NCBI GenBank assembly: GCA_018261755.1 | Contig: JAGTRJ010000011.1 | Coordinates: 1-64,000, forward strand | From: Burkholderiaceae bacterium | GTDB taxonomy: Bacteria; Pseudomonadota; Gammaproteobacteria; Burkholderiales; Burkholderiaceae_D | DNA: 64,000 nt | Direction: 5' to 3' | Shown here: one piece after another, positions 29,279 to 38,867 of the stretch | Numbering within the stretch: position 1 is the stretch's first letter | Layout of the letters: the number at the start of each line of letters is the position of its first letter | Notes under the pieces: generated by a model | What the model saw: only the letters and a program-made list of their open reading frames with translations | The model's database searches: none | What the model was told of the DNA's origin: nothing | Translations under genes and position numbers: made by a program

Positions 29279-31891
29279 TTAGCCAACGCGCTCGCCGACC
29301 CATGCCGCCACGCCTTGCAGCGCCGCCGCCAGACCGGACGGATCAGTGCCGCCTGCCTGCGCCATGTCCGGCCGGCCGCCGCCTTTGCCGCCGACCTGCT
29401 TGGCGACGAAGTTCACCAGCTCGCCCGCTTTCACCTTGGCCGTGGTATCGGCCGTCACCCCCGCAATCAGGCTGACCTTGCCGTCAGAAACGCTGGCCAG
29501 CACGATCGCCGCCGTTTGCAGCTTGTCCTTCATCTTGTCCATCGCCGTGCGCAGGCCGGCCACATCGGCGCCGTCAAGCGTTGCCGCCAGCACTTTCACA
29601 CCATTGACGTCGACCGCCTTGTCCAGCAACTCGTCGCCCTGGCTGGACGCCATCTTCGCCTTCACCGTCGACAGTTCCTTCTCCAGCGATTTCATCTGGT
29701 CCTGCACTTGCAGGATGCGCGGGATCAGCTCGTCCGGCGCGGTGCGCAATGCAGCCGCTGCCTCGTTCACGCGGCGTGACAGATCCTGCACCAGATGCAT
29801 CGCGTTCATGCCGGTGACCGCCTCGACCCGGCGAATGCCGGCAGCAATGCCGCCTTCGCTGACAATCTTGAACAGGCCGATGTCGCCAGTGCGGGCAACG
29901 TGCGTGCCGCCGCACAGTTCGCACGACGAACCAATGTTCAGTACCCGCACCTGATCGCCATATTTCTCGCCGAACAGCGCCATCGCGCCGTGCTTGACCG
30001 CATCGTCGAACGCCATCACCTGCGCCATCGTCGCCTGGTTTTCCAAAATCTCGCGGTTCACGATTTCTTCCACCTGACGGATTTCATCCGCCGTCATCGG
30101 CGCGTTGTGGCTGAAGTCAAAGCGCGTGCGCTCGGCGTTCACCAGCGAGCCTTTTTGCGCCACGTGCGTACCGAGAATCTGGCGCAGTGCCTTGTGCATC
30201 AGGTGCGTGGCCGAGTGGTTGCGCACCGTCTGCTCGCGCTGAAGCACATCAACAGTCGCGCTCACCTTGTCGCCAACCGACAGCGTGCCCTTGGTCAGCA
30301 AGCCATGGTGGCCGGACACTTCCGGCTGGATGCGCTGCGTATCTTCCACCGCGAACGCCGCGCCAGCCGACACTATCACACCAGCATCACCGCACTGACC
30401 ACCGGATTCAGCGTAGAACGGGGTCGTATCGAGCACGACCATGCCGTGCTGGCCGGCTTCGATTTTCTGTACCGGCACGCCATCAACGTATAACGCGATC
30501 ACCTTGCCTTCGTGCGCCAGCGATTCGTAACCGACAAACGCCGTTTTTTCGCCATGATACTCAACCCCGGCTGCCATCTTGAACTTGCCGGCCGCGCGCG
30601 CGGTCGCACGCTGACGCTCCATTGCGGCTGCAAAACCGGCTTCATCGACCGCAATCTCGCGTTCGCGGCAAATGTCGGCCGTCAAGTCAAGCGGGAAGCC
30701 ATAGGTGTCATACAGCGTAAACGCGGTTTCGCCGTCGAGATTTTTCTCGCCTTTGGCCAGCGCCGCTTCCAGAATCTTCATCCCGTGTTCCAGCGTCTCG
30801 CCAAAACGTTCTTCCTCGTGTCGCAGCACGCGCTCAACCTGATGCGCAGCTTCCGTTAGTTCCGGATAGGCCGCACCCATTTCCTTGACCAGGTCATTCA
30901 CCAGCTTGTAGAAAAACGGCTTCGGCTGGCCCAGCTTGTGGCCGTGACGCAGCGCGCGGCGGATGATGCGGCGCAGCACGTAGCCGTGGCCTTCGCTGCC
31001 CGGAATCAGGCCATCGACGATCATGAACGCGCAGGCGCGGATATGGTCGGCAATCACCTTGAGCGAATTGTTGGTCAGGTCGGTGGCGCCAGTTTCGCGC
31101 GCAGCCGCCTTGATCAGATTCTGGAACAGATCGATTTCATAGTTGCTGTGCACATGCTGCAATACCGCCGCCAGACGCTCCAGCCCCATGCCGGTATCGA
31201 CGCACGGCATCGGCAGCGGATTCATGTTGCCCGCTTCGTCGCGGTTGAACTGCATGAACACCAGATTCCAGATTTCGATAAAGCGATCGCCATCCTCTTC
31301 CGCGCTGCCCGGAGGGCCGCCCCAGATGTCCGCACCATGATCGTAAAAAATTTCCGTGCACGGGCCGCACGGGCCGGTATCGGCCATCTGCCAGAAATTG
31401 TCCGACGCATAGCGCGCGCCTTTGTTGTCGCCGATGCGGATGATCCGTTCTTTCGGCACTCCGACTTCGTTCGCCCAGATGTCGTACGCTTCGTCATCCT
31501 CATGGTAGACCGTGACCGTCAACTTTTCCGCCGGCAGCCCATATACCGTGGTCAGCAAATCCCACGCATAGCGGATCGCGTCGCGCTTGAAATAATCGCC
31601 AAAGCTGAAATTGCCGAGCATCTCGAAAAACGTGTGATGGCGCGCGGTATAACCGACGTTTTCCAGATCGTTGTGCTTGCCGCCGGCGCGCACGCAGCGC
31701 TGCACCGAAGTCGCGCGGGTATAGGCGCGCTTGTCGGTGCCGAGGAACACATCCTTGAACTGCACCATGCCGGCATTAGTCAACATCAGCGTCGGATCGT
31801 TGGCTGGCACCAGCGAACTAGAGCGCACCACCGTGTGGCCCTTGGATTCAAAAAAGCTCAGGAATTTCTCGCGGATTTCGGACGATTTCAT
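29279..31891 (-). CDS. alaS: alanine-tRNA ligase
   Basis: 870 residues. Charges tRNA-Ala. The N-terminal class II catalytic core begins [19 protein letters not shown] with motif 1 region [23 protein letters not shown] and motif 2 [20 protein letters not shown]. The editing domain has the zinc-site [11 protein letters not shown] and [16 protein letters not shown]. The C-terminal domain ends [15 protein letters not shown], the C-Ala segment. Length and motifs are normal; no gap like those of nrdJ and tusA is seen. Confidence 0.97.
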   Translation of the reverse strand: MKSSEIREKFLSFFESKGHTVVRSSSLVPANDPTLMLTNAGMVQFKDVFLGTDKRAYTRATSVQRCVRAGGKHNDLENVGYTARHHTFFEMLGNFSFGDYFKRDAIRYAWDLLTTVYGLPAEKLTVTVYHEDDEAYDIWANEVGVPKERIIRIGDNKGARYASDNFWQMADTGPCGPCTEIFYDHGADIWGGPPGSAEEDGDRFIEIWNLVFMQFNRDEAGNMNPLPMPCVDTGMGLERLAAVLQHVHSNYEIDLFQNLIKAAARETGATDLTNNSLKVIADHIRACAFMIVDGLIPGSEGHGYVLRRIIRRALRHGHKLGQPKPFFYKLVNDLVKEMGAAYPELTEAAHQVERVLRHEEERFGETLEHGMKILEAALAKGEKNLDGETAFTLYDTYGFPLDLTADICREREIAVDEAGFAAAMERQRATARAAGKFKMAAGVEYHGEKTAFVGYESLAHEGKVIALYVDGVPVQKIEAGQHGMVVLDTTPFYAESGGQCGDAGVIVSAGAAFAVEDTQRIQPEVSGHHGLLTKGTLSVGDKVSATVDVLQREQTVRNHSATHLMHKALRQILGTHVAQKGSLVNAERTRFDFSHNAPMTADEIRQVEEIVNREILENQATMAQVMAFDDAVKHGAMALFGEKYGDQVRVLNIGSSCELCGGTHVARTGDIGLFKIVSEGGIAAGIRRVEAVTGMNAMHLVQDLSRRVNEAAAALRTAPDELIPRILQVQDQMKSLEKELSTVKAKMASSQGDELLDKAVDVNGVKVLAATLDGADVAGLRTAMDKMKDKLQTAAIVLASVSDGKVSLIAGVTADTTAKVKAGELVNFVAKQVGGKGGGRPDMAQAGGTDPSGLAAALQGVAAWVGERVG

Positions 31892-32160
31892 GTTTATGCA
31901 GAAAATGAAGGCAAAACAGCCAAAGGGAAGATTATAAGGGATGCTTGCGCCGGATTAGCCACTCATGCATAGAATCACCCCATGATGCAAACAAAATGCT
32001 TACAAATACGCATAACAGGGTTCAAATTCAGCCCGCCGTCTGCGCAAAGGCGCTTTTGGCGTCATAAAGACCGGACACCAACACAACCGTTGCCGCAAAG
32101 CAACAATCAAAAATTCGCGGCAAACCACATCTCAAGCCGCCACGCAATTCCCCCAAAGCG

Positions 32161-32240
32161 ACATACTCCCATCAGTATATTTTCTTGCCCAACAGAAACC
32201 ATAGCTAAAACCAATAATTTTAAATATACTCCTGAAGAAC
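32161..32240. repeat. ATACTCC boxes in the alaS-HDOD intergenic region
   Basis: The 627-bp gap 31892-32518 is AT-rich and has no plausible gene. It contains one full box (ATACTCC...CAGTATAT, 32163-32180) and a half box (ATATACTCC at 32224). The middle block shared by copies A-C is missing, so this is a degenerate member. A TTGACA near 32275 has no clear -10 partner. Confidence 0.5.
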
Positions 32241-32518
32241 ACTGTTCAAACCGAGGACAAGGACTTGCCTAGGCTTGACAAAAGTTGCAAAAAATCAACT
32301 TGTGATTAAAGGCAATCCGCGAAACAATTTCGCTTTACTGAACACAGTTTTACCTCAGCCAAGTGAAATTATTTTTTGATATGCATTTGAGTTTTTTCTA
32401 TCTGGAGCGTTCATTGATGCACGCGCTACGCAAGACCACCTTGCCGTTTGCATGTTTCCAGATAGAAATTTCATCAGCAGGCAGCGTTTCCCCTTTCTAA
32501 CAAGGATGCGCAACTGAC

Positions 32519-34630
32519 ATGCACGGCTCCTCCGACATCCGCAAGCAACTGCTGACAGCACGCCTGCCCGCCCTGCCGCAGATACTTGCCAAGCTGATCG
32601 AATATTGTCAGGAAGATGACGTCGGCATGGACAAGCTGGCGGAACTGATCGGCAAAGATGCGGCTATCACCACCAAAATTCTGACGACTGCCTCCAGCAC
32701 GGCATACCGCCGCAGCAATTCTTCCAAATTGCAATTGGAACAGGCGTTGATTTCACTCGGCACCGATCTGATCCGCACACTGGCAATCAGCGAATCCATC
32801 TTCCAGACCTTCGGGCGCTTTGCCGGCTCAAGCATCGCTGACCTGCGACGCTTCTGGAAGCATTCACTGACTGTTGCCGCCATCGCGCGCGACATGGCAA
32901 AAGCGATTGGCTACCTCAACATTGACGAAGCCTATCTTGGCGGCCTGCTGCACGATATCGGCCGTCTGGCTTTCCTCGCGGTGGCGCCAAGCAAATATGC
33001 ACCGACGTTCCATCTGCCCGACAGCGACAGCCTGTGCGCAGCCGAACAGTCTGCGCTGCATATTACCCATCAGGAAGCAGGCGCTTGGCTGATCGAGCGC
33101 TGGAAACTTGAATCCTGCCTGACCGACAGCGTGCTGTATCACCACGAGCCGATTGCACGGGTTGAAACCGCCCATCTGCTGGTACGCATTGTTCATGCGG
33201 CTCACCTGCTTTGTTGCAAAGGGGCAAATGATAAACTGGCACAACAGTCAGGCGCGTTGTGCGGGCTGGATGCCGACATACTTCACACCATCAGCAACAA
33301 CGCTGGGGCAAAAGTGCTGCAAGCGGCCGAATTCCTCGGCATCGACCTGACCGGCATTGACGATGCGCCCGCCGAAACGGCGGAACCGCCGCGCGCTCAG
33401 CCACAGATGGACAACGAGTTGCACAACATTGTGCTCGCATCCGAAGCCGGCCGGACTTTTGCGCTGCAAACCGACAAGACCGAACTGTGCGAAACCGTCA
33501 CGCGTTCGGCCTGCATCCTGTTCAACCTGGATGATGCCATCGTGTTTGAACTGGATCATGAAACGCAAACGCTCATTCCAGCCGATGAACGCCGCCAGCG
33601 CCTTCCACGGCTGTCACTGCCATTGTCGAGTGGCGGTTTGGCAGCGGAAGCCGTGTTGCGCCAGCGCCCCGTATTCGCCAGCCGCGAGCAAACCCTGATC
33701 GGCATTGCCGAAGCGCAATTGCTGCGCACGCTGAATGCAGAGTCACTGGTCTGCGTGCCGCTAGTCGTCCGCCGATATTGCACGGGCGTGCTGATTGGCG
33801 GCGCTTCGACGCTGCAAATACACAAGCTGGAACAGACGCCACGCTTTTTGCTTTCCTTCGCCTCGCAAGCGGCTTCTGCCATGCGCGCACTGAATGCAAA
33901 ACAGCAGACGGCCACACTGCAAGCGGAGCAGGAAGCAGAGGAATTCCGCCTCTCCTCCCGCAAGATGGCGCACGAAATCAACAATCCGCTGGCCATCATC
34001 AAGAATTATCTCAGTCTGCTGAACGATAAACTGATGAAGCAGGAACCCATCGGCGGCGAGATTGTGATGCTTGATCAGGAAATTGACCGCGTCAGCAAAA
34101 TCCTGCGCCAGTTCGTCAATCCTGTTCCACCCGGCAGGAAACAGGCTTCCGACGTGAATGCGATCATCCGCGAAGTCGTCCGACTATTTGATGACACCGG
34201 CTTCACCTCGCCGGACATGCAAATCATCGCGCAGACGCAGAACCAGCTGCCGCACGCAGACTGCGATCAGGACATGCTGACGCAGATATTGACCAACCTG
34301 ATCAAGAATGCCATTGAAGCAATGCCGCAAGGCGGCCAGCTGCGCATCACCAATACCGGCCATGTGCAGCGCAACGGCAAACTTTTCTTGCGCCTGACGG
34401 TTGCCGATACCGGCCCCGGCATCCCGACCGACATCCTGGAAAATCTATTCCACCCGATACGCAGCATCAAATCGGTCGAGCAGCATCGCGGTCTTGGCTT
34501 GTCCATCGTGTACGACCTGATCAACAAGTCAAACGGGCAGATTGCCTGTCATAGCGACCAAAACGGCACCACATTTGAACTGCTGCTGCCGTCCAGCAGC
34601 CGCGCGATGGCCGCGCCGGAGGCATCATGA
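32519..34630 (+). CDS. HDOD-GAF-histidine kinase signalling protein
   Basis: 703 residues, predicted soluble. An N-terminal HDOD domain (about 12-205; ARLPALPQILAKLIEYCQ, GGLLHDIGRLAFL) is followed by a GAF-like domain (about 315-460). The HisKA segment carries acceptor His in SRKMAHEINNPLAIIKNYLSLL, and the HATPase domain has LTNLIKNAIEAMPQGG, VADTGPGIP and HRGLGLSIVYDLI. The start has AAGGA upstream. Its stop overlaps the next gene (ATGA), a Rec-PAS-GGDEF-EAL protein that is its likely phosphorylation target. HDOD domains act in signalling and protein interaction; the input signal is unknown. Confidence 0.9.
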   Translation: MHGSSDIRKQLLTARLPALPQILAKLIEYCQEDDVGMDKLAELIGKDAAITTKILTTASSTAYRRSNSSKLQLEQALISLGTDLIRTLAISESIFQTFGRFAGSSIADLRRFWKHSLTVAAIARDMAKAIGYLNIDEAYLGGLLHDIGRLAFLAVAPSKYAPTFHLPDSDSLCAAEQSALHITHQEAGAWLIERWKLESCLTDSVLYHHEPIARVETAHLLVRIVHAAHLLCCKGANDKLAQQSGALCGLDADILHTISNNAGAKVLQAAEFLGIDLTGIDDAPAETAEPPRAQPQMDNELHNIVLASEAGRTFALQTDKTELCETVTRSACILFNLDDAIVFELDHETQTLIPADERRQRLPRLSLPLSSGGLAAEAVLRQRPVFASREQTLIGIAEAQLLRTLNAESLVCVPLVVRRYCTGVLIGGASTLQIHKLEQTPRFLLSFASQAASAMRALNAKQQTATLQAEQEAEEFRLSSRKMAHEINNPLAIIKNYLSLLNDKLMKQEPIGGEIVMLDQEIDRVSKILRQFVNPVPPGRKQASDVNAIIREVVRLFDDTGFTSPDMQIIAQTQNQLPHADCDQDMLTQILTNLIKNAIEAMPQGGQLRITNTGHVQRNGKLFLRLTVADTGPGIPTDILENLFHPIRSIKSVEQHRGLGLSIVYDLINKSNGQIACHSDQNGTTFELLLPSSSRAMAAPEAS

Positions 34631-36834
34631 CCGACAGAAAATTTCCTGTCAGTTTTCCGCTGCCATACGGGTTTGGCATGCCTGCGCTACCTGAAATCGA
34701 CCGGCCACCGCGACTGTTGCTGGTGGATGACGATCCGGGCATCCTCGGTAGCCTGAGAGAATTGCTGCACCCGCACGGGTTTGAACTGGTGACGGCATCA
34801 AACGGCGAAGATGCCACCCGACAAATAACCGAACAACGATTCGATCTGGTACTGCTCGATCATGGGCTACCAGACATGAGCGGTCTTGATGTCATGGATT
34901 TCATCAAGCGCGAAAACATTGAAGTCAGCGTCATCGTCATCAGCGGCGATACGGAAATCGATACCGCGATTGGCGCGCTCGAACGCGGTGCGTTCAACTT
35001 CCTGCGCAAGCCTTTCCCGCCGGAATCGCTGCTCAAGACCATCAACAATGCGCTGCAGAAACGGACGCTGGAAAAACGCAACCGGCAAATCGGCTGGCAA
35101 CTGGAATACTCGGAAAAACTGTACCGCAACCTGATCGACAACTCGCCGGACATCATCTGCACGTTCGATCAGGCTGGCCGTTTCACCTTCGTCAATGATC
35201 GTGTACAGCAAACGCTTGGTTACCGGCCGAACGAACTGCTCGGCAAGCATTATTCGCTGCTGGTGCATGAAGATGATCTGGGGCGCGCGCATTACCTGTT
35301 CAACGATCGGCGAACAGAAGCACGCGCACAGCGCAATATCGAATTGCGTTTGCGTGGCAGACACAATATCGCCGACGAGCGCATCTTCGACCTGACGCTG
35401 ATGACGGTATCGTTCAATTCGACCGGCATGTACATTCCGGATACCCTGGGCAATGAACGCGAATATTCAGGCGCCTACGTCATCGCGCGCGACGTATCCG
35501 ACAGAAAACGCGCCGAAGAACTGATTTCATACCAGACGCACCACGACATCCTGACCGACCTGCCGAACCGCCTACTGTTCAAGGAGCAGCTCAGCCTGGC
35601 CATCATCCAGGCCCGGCGCAAGGAAACGCTGCTGGCCATCATGATGCTCAATCTGGATCGTTTCAAGCTGGTCAACGATACACTGGGGCACGTCAAGGGT
35701 GACGAATTGCTGCAACAGGTCGCCTACCGCTTAAGGCAATGCCTGTGCGAAGAAGACATGCCGGCCAGACTGGGAGGGGACGAATTCGGCCTGATCCTGC
35801 CCTGCCTGACCAACCGGGAAGAAGCATCCGCGAAGGCGGGCAAAATTCTCGCCAGCCTGAATCAGCCTTTCGTGCTCGACGGCTTTGATGTCCACATTTC
35901 CGCCAGCATCGGCATTGCCATCTACCCTGAAGATGGCGAATCGTCCAACGACCTGATCCGCCATGCCGATATCGCGATGTACCAGATCAAGGCACAAGGC
36001 AAAGATGGCGTCGGCTTTTACGACGATTCAATGCAGGATCTGTCGCATGAAACCATCACGCTGGAAAAGAAACTGCGCAAGGCGCTGGAAAACGGCGAAC
36101 TGGAAATGTATTACCAGCCGCAAACTGAAATTTCCACCGGCAAAATCCTCGGCGTCGAAGCATTGATGCGCTGGAACCACCCTGAACGCGGGGTGGTGTC
36201 GGCGGGCGAGTTCCTGCCCATCGCGGAAGAATGCGGCTTGATGCTGCCGCTAAGCGACTGGATGCTCGGCGCCGTCAGCCGCGATATCCTCGCCTGCCAG
36301 GCAGCAGGCTGCCCGCCAATCCGGTTCGACGTCAACGTTTCGCCACAATCGCTGGAACACCGTGATTTTTGCGAAAAACTGAACACAACCTTGGATCGGT
36401 ACAGAATTTCGCCCGAACGCATCGGCATCGAAATTACCGAAAACATCTGCATCCGCAACCCGCAAAACGCGATTGAGCAACTGAACAAACTGTCGCATCT
36501 CGGCATCAATGTCGCGATTGATGATTTCGGCACCGGTTACTCGTCGCTCGCCTATCTGCACCGTTTTCCGATCGGCACCATCAAGCTCGACCAGATGTTC
36601 GTGCGGGAAATTCAGTCGGCGGAAGGTCATTTCCCGGTCGTGCTGGCCATCATCTCGATTGCCCGTGGGCTGGGCCTGCGGCTGGTGGCCGAAGGCGTCG
36701 AAACGGAAATCCAGTCACGCTATCTGGAACAGGCCGGCTGCCAGGTCATGCAGGGCTACCTGCTGCATCGCCCGATGCCGCGCGGCAAACTGATCGAACT
36801 GCTGCTGTTGCAGGCGACCAGTCAGTCGAACTGA
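34627..36834 (+). CDS. response regulator with PAS, GGDEF and EAL domains
   Basis: 735 residues. A receiver (about 25-145; phospho-Asp in LVLLDHGLPDMSG, Lys in FLRKPFPPE) is followed by PAS (about 165-290), GGDEF (about 300-465; RLGGDEFGL) and EAL (about 480-730; GVEALMRWNHPERG, then DDFGTGYSSLAYLHRFP). Both catalytic motifs are intact, so synthesis and breakdown of cyclic-di-GMP are both possible. The product-inhibition RxxD site five residues before GGDEF is missing (CEED). Translationally coupled to the HDOD-kinase upstream, implying a phosphorelay into c-di-GMP turnover. Confidence 0.92.
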   Translation: MTDRKFPVSFPLPYGFGMPALPEIDRPPRLLLVDDDPGILGSLRELLHPHGFELVTASNGEDATRQITEQRFDLVLLDHGLPDMSGLDVMDFIKRENIEVSVIVISGDTEIDTAIGALERGAFNFLRKPFPPESLLKTINNALQKRTLEKRNRQIGWQLEYSEKLYRNLIDNSPDIICTFDQAGRFTFVNDRVQQTLGYRPNELLGKHYSLLVHEDDLGRAHYLFNDRRTEARAQRNIELRLRGRHNIADERIFDLTLMTVSFNSTGMYIPDTLGNEREYSGAYVIARDVSDRKRAEELISYQTHHDILTDLPNRLLFKEQLSLAIIQARRKETLLAIMMLNLDRFKLVNDTLGHVKGDELLQQVAYRLRQCLCEEDMPARLGGDEFGLILPCLTNREEASAKAGKILASLNQPFVLDGFDVHISASIGIAIYPEDGESSNDLIRHADIAMYQIKAQGKDGVGFYDDSMQDLSHETITLEKKLRKALENGELEMYYQPQTEISTGKILGVEALMRWNHPERGVVSAGEFLPIAEECGLMLPLSDWMLGAVSRDILACQAAGCPPIRFDVNVSPQSLEHRDFCEKLNTTLDRYRISPERIGIEITENICIRNPQNAIEQLNKLSHLGINVAIDDFGTGYSSLAYLHRFPIGTIKLDQMFVREIQSAEGHFPVVLAIISIARGLGLRLVAEGVETEIQSRYLEQAGCQVMQGYLLHRPMPRGKLIELLLLQATSQSN

Positions 36835-36903
36835 TCAGATTCATTTTCATCACACTATTCGGCAAAACGCCGCTGTTCGGCCAGATGATCCAAGGCCCCA
36901 ACA

Positions 36904-36922
36904 GATACTCATCCCGATATAT
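36904..36922. repeat. isolated ATACTC...GATATAT box
   Basis: A degenerate member of the intergenic box family (GATACTCATCCCGATATAT) in the 404-bp gap before the carbonic anhydrase gene. The remainder of the gap holds the hairpin at 36995 and no gene. Confidence 0.4.
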
Positions 36923-36994
36923 TTCCCGCGCACCTGGTTGATGCAGGCGTCGCCATGCCCCCTGCAGCCCCGCCTTGCGCCTGATTGCCACTGG

Positions 36995-37022
36995 TTGCGG
37001 CTGACGCGCTTGTCAGCCGCAA
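36995..37022. other. perfect 11-bp hairpin upstream of carbonic anhydrase
   Basis: TTGCGGCTGAC/GTCAGCCGCAA with a 6-nt loop. It is followed on the plus strand by A residues, not T, so it does not fit an intrinsic terminator on that strand; a T run on the minus strand precedes rather than follows the stem. It may be an operator or an RNA structure. Confidence 0.5.
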
Positions 37023-37238
37023 AAAACGGGTGCGCGATCGCATAATTACATGTATATTAAAACATGTGTATTGCTGTTTTGACGCATGCACGTCGCAGTA
37101 CCCCCTTCCCCGTCATCTTGCCTGTGTGCTGACGAATGCATGACATTCGCCCGGCGCGCTCATGCTGAGCCTGACGCGGAAGGCATTTGGCAACACCCGT
37201 TTTTCCAATAACTTTTCATCACAACAAAGGATTCACGT

Positions 37239-37994
37239 ATGCTGTTCAAACGCTCGCTTCTTTCCGCCGCCATCGTTTTGGGCCTGTTCGCCGGCCATGC
37301 CGCGGCTGCCGATCACGGCGCACACTGGGGATACGAAGGCAAGGAAGGTCCTGCCCACTGGGGCGACATGAAGGCTGAATATGCAACCTGCAAACTGGGC
37401 CAGGCGCAATCGCCGGTCGATATCACTGGCGCCGTGCCGGCAAATCTGGATTCGATCAAGTTCAGCTACCAGGCCACGCCGCTGAAACTGATCGACAATG
37501 GGCATACGATCCAGGCCAACTACGGCAAGGGCAGCTCGATCACGGTTGATGGCAAACAGTACGATCTGATCCAGGTGCACTTCCACCAGCCGAGCGAAGA
37601 GCTGGTCGATGGCAAGGCCTATCCGATGGATGCGCACCTGGTGCACAAGAGCAAGGATGGCAAGCTGGCCGTCGTCGGCGTGCTGATGAAAGAAGGCAAG
37701 GAAAACCTGTTCCTGCAAACGCTGTGGGAAAACACGCCGAAGAAACAGGGCAAGGAAGTTGCAGTGAAGGATGTCCAGATCCATCTGGAAAACCTGCTGC
37801 CGAAAACGCGCTCGTATTATTCGTTCGCCGGTTCGCTGACCACGCCGCCGTGCAGCGAAGGGGTGAAATGGATGGTCATGACCACTCCGGTCGAAATGTC
37901 GCCGGAACAAATCAAGTTCTTCGGCAAATACTACAGCCACAACGCACGTCCGGTTCAACCGCTGAACGGCCGTGTAATCCAGGTCAGCAAATAA
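37239..37994 (+). CDS. periplasmic alpha-carbonic anhydrase
   Basis: 251 residues. Zinc enzyme interconverting CO2 and bicarbonate. A signal peptide occupies about 1-23 (LLSAAIVLGLFAGHAAAAD). The mature alpha-CA core has HWGYEG..PAHWGDM, QSPVDITGA, zinc histidines in LIQVHFHQPSE and DAHLVHKSKDG, and YSFAGSLTTPPCSEGVKWMV near the C terminus. Two Cys (YATCKLG and PPCSEG) match the usual disulfide. AAAGGA lies eight bases before the ATG. Stands alone with its own terminator. Confidence 0.96.
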   Translation: MLFKRSLLSAAIVLGLFAGHAAAADHGAHWGYEGKEGPAHWGDMKAEYATCKLGQAQSPVDITGAVPANLDSIKFSYQATPLKLIDNGHTIQANYGKGSSITVDGKQYDLIQVHFHQPSEELVDGKAYPMDAHLVHKSKDGKLAVVGVLMKEGKENLFLQTLWENTPKKQGKEVAVKDVQIHLENLLPKTRSYYSFAGSLTTPPCSEGVKWMVMTTPVEMSPEQIKFFGKYYSHNARPVQPLNGRVIQVSK

Positions 37995-38012
37995 TCCCTG
38001 CAGCCACAAACC

Positions 38013-38039
38013 AAACGCCCCGTAACGCGGGGCGTTTTT
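38013..38039 (+). terminator. Rho-independent terminator of the carbonic anhydrase gene
   Basis: 8-bp stem ACGCCCCG/CGGGGCGT with a 5-nt loop runs into TTTTT, about 20 bp after the stop. Confidence 0.85.
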
Positions 38040-38099
38040 CATTGGGAAGCATTGAAACAATGCCTGAACGCGTTGCCATCGATTGGCTCACCAGCCGAG

Positions 38100-38771
38100 T
38101 TACTTTTTACCGTAAGCCGCCAGGAAAACGCTGACCGCGTTTTCGACCGTACGCGCCAGCACCTCGTCAGTCACGGTTTCATCGACGCCATACAGTCGCC
38201 GTTCCTGCACATCCGCCTCGAGCAAGCCGCGGAAATGCGCGGCGGCAATACTGGCATCAGCTTCGCGCAGGCGTCCCTCATCCATCGCGCGGCGAAAGAA
38301 TTCAGCAATCCGTTCCATGCCTCGCTTCGGGCCGCTTTCATAATAGAAACGGCCGATGTCGGAACGCCCGGCCTCGGCAATCAGCAGGCGGCGGATTTCC
38401 AGCATTTCTGGCGCGCAGATGAACTGGAGCAATTTTGCGCCAAAACGGCGCAAGGCGACGGCGATATCCTCGTTCGGGTGCTGCAATTCCAGAAACAGTT
38501 CATCAACCTTGTGCTGGCAATCTTCGGTCAGCGCCGGGAACCGTACCTCAAGAAATGACACCACCTGTTCTTCCTGCTTCGAGGCAAGCTCGCGCACCAC
38601 TTCGAGGAAGATTTCGCTTTTGGACGGGAAATAGTTGTACAGCGTCGCTTTCGAGCCGCCCAGCCGCGCAGCGATCTCGTTCATTGACGTATTCTGGAAT
38701 CCCATTTCGCGGAATACCTCGGTCGCAACCTTCAGGATGGCCTGTTTTTTTGCTTCTGTCTTTTTCCTCAT
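38100..38771 (-). CDS. TetR-family repressor of the divergent efflux operon
   Basis: 223 residues from ATG at 38771 (MRKKTEAKKQAILKVATEVF), preceded by AGAAAAGAG. An upstream in-frame start at 38828 would lie inside the shared operator region. The HTH is at about 25-50 (SMNEIAARLGGSKATLYNYFPSKSEIF); the rest is a ligand-binding helical domain with a TetR_C-type AefR-like look. It is divergent from the outer-membrane factor/EmrAB operon, with about 96 bp between them, so it very likely represses that operon and itself. Confidence 0.9.
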   Translation of the reverse strand: MRKKTEAKKQAILKVATEVFREMGFQNTSMNEIAARLGGSKATLYNYFPSKSEIFLEVVRELASKQEEQVVSFLEVRFPALTEDCQHKVDELFLELQHPNEDIAVALRRFGAKLLQFICAPEMLEIRRLLIAEAGRSDIGRFYYESGPKRGMERIAEFFRRAMDEGRLREADASIAAAHFRGLLEADVQERRLYGVDETVTDEVLARTVENAVSVFLAAYGKK

Positions 38772-38786
38772 CTCTTTTCTGAACCA

Positions 38787-38855
38787 GCCTGTACAGTTTT
38801 TTGTTGACAACAAAAAATCTCCATACAATAATTATACCGTACAGTACAGTTATGC
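38787..38855. promoter_or_regulatory. divergent promoter and operator region (TetR/efflux)
   Basis: A near-perfect palindrome with 10-bp arms TTTTTTGTTG and CAACAAAAAA around one base (38797-38817) overlaps TTGACA at 38804-38809, a plus-strand -35. AATAAT follows at 17 bp. CTGTACAG at 38789-38796 and two overlapping GTACAG copies in CCGTACAGTACAG (38838-38849) are further candidate operators. Which of the two is the TetR site cannot be decided from sequence. Confidence 0.6.
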
Positions 38856-38867
38856 AAAAGGAATTCT

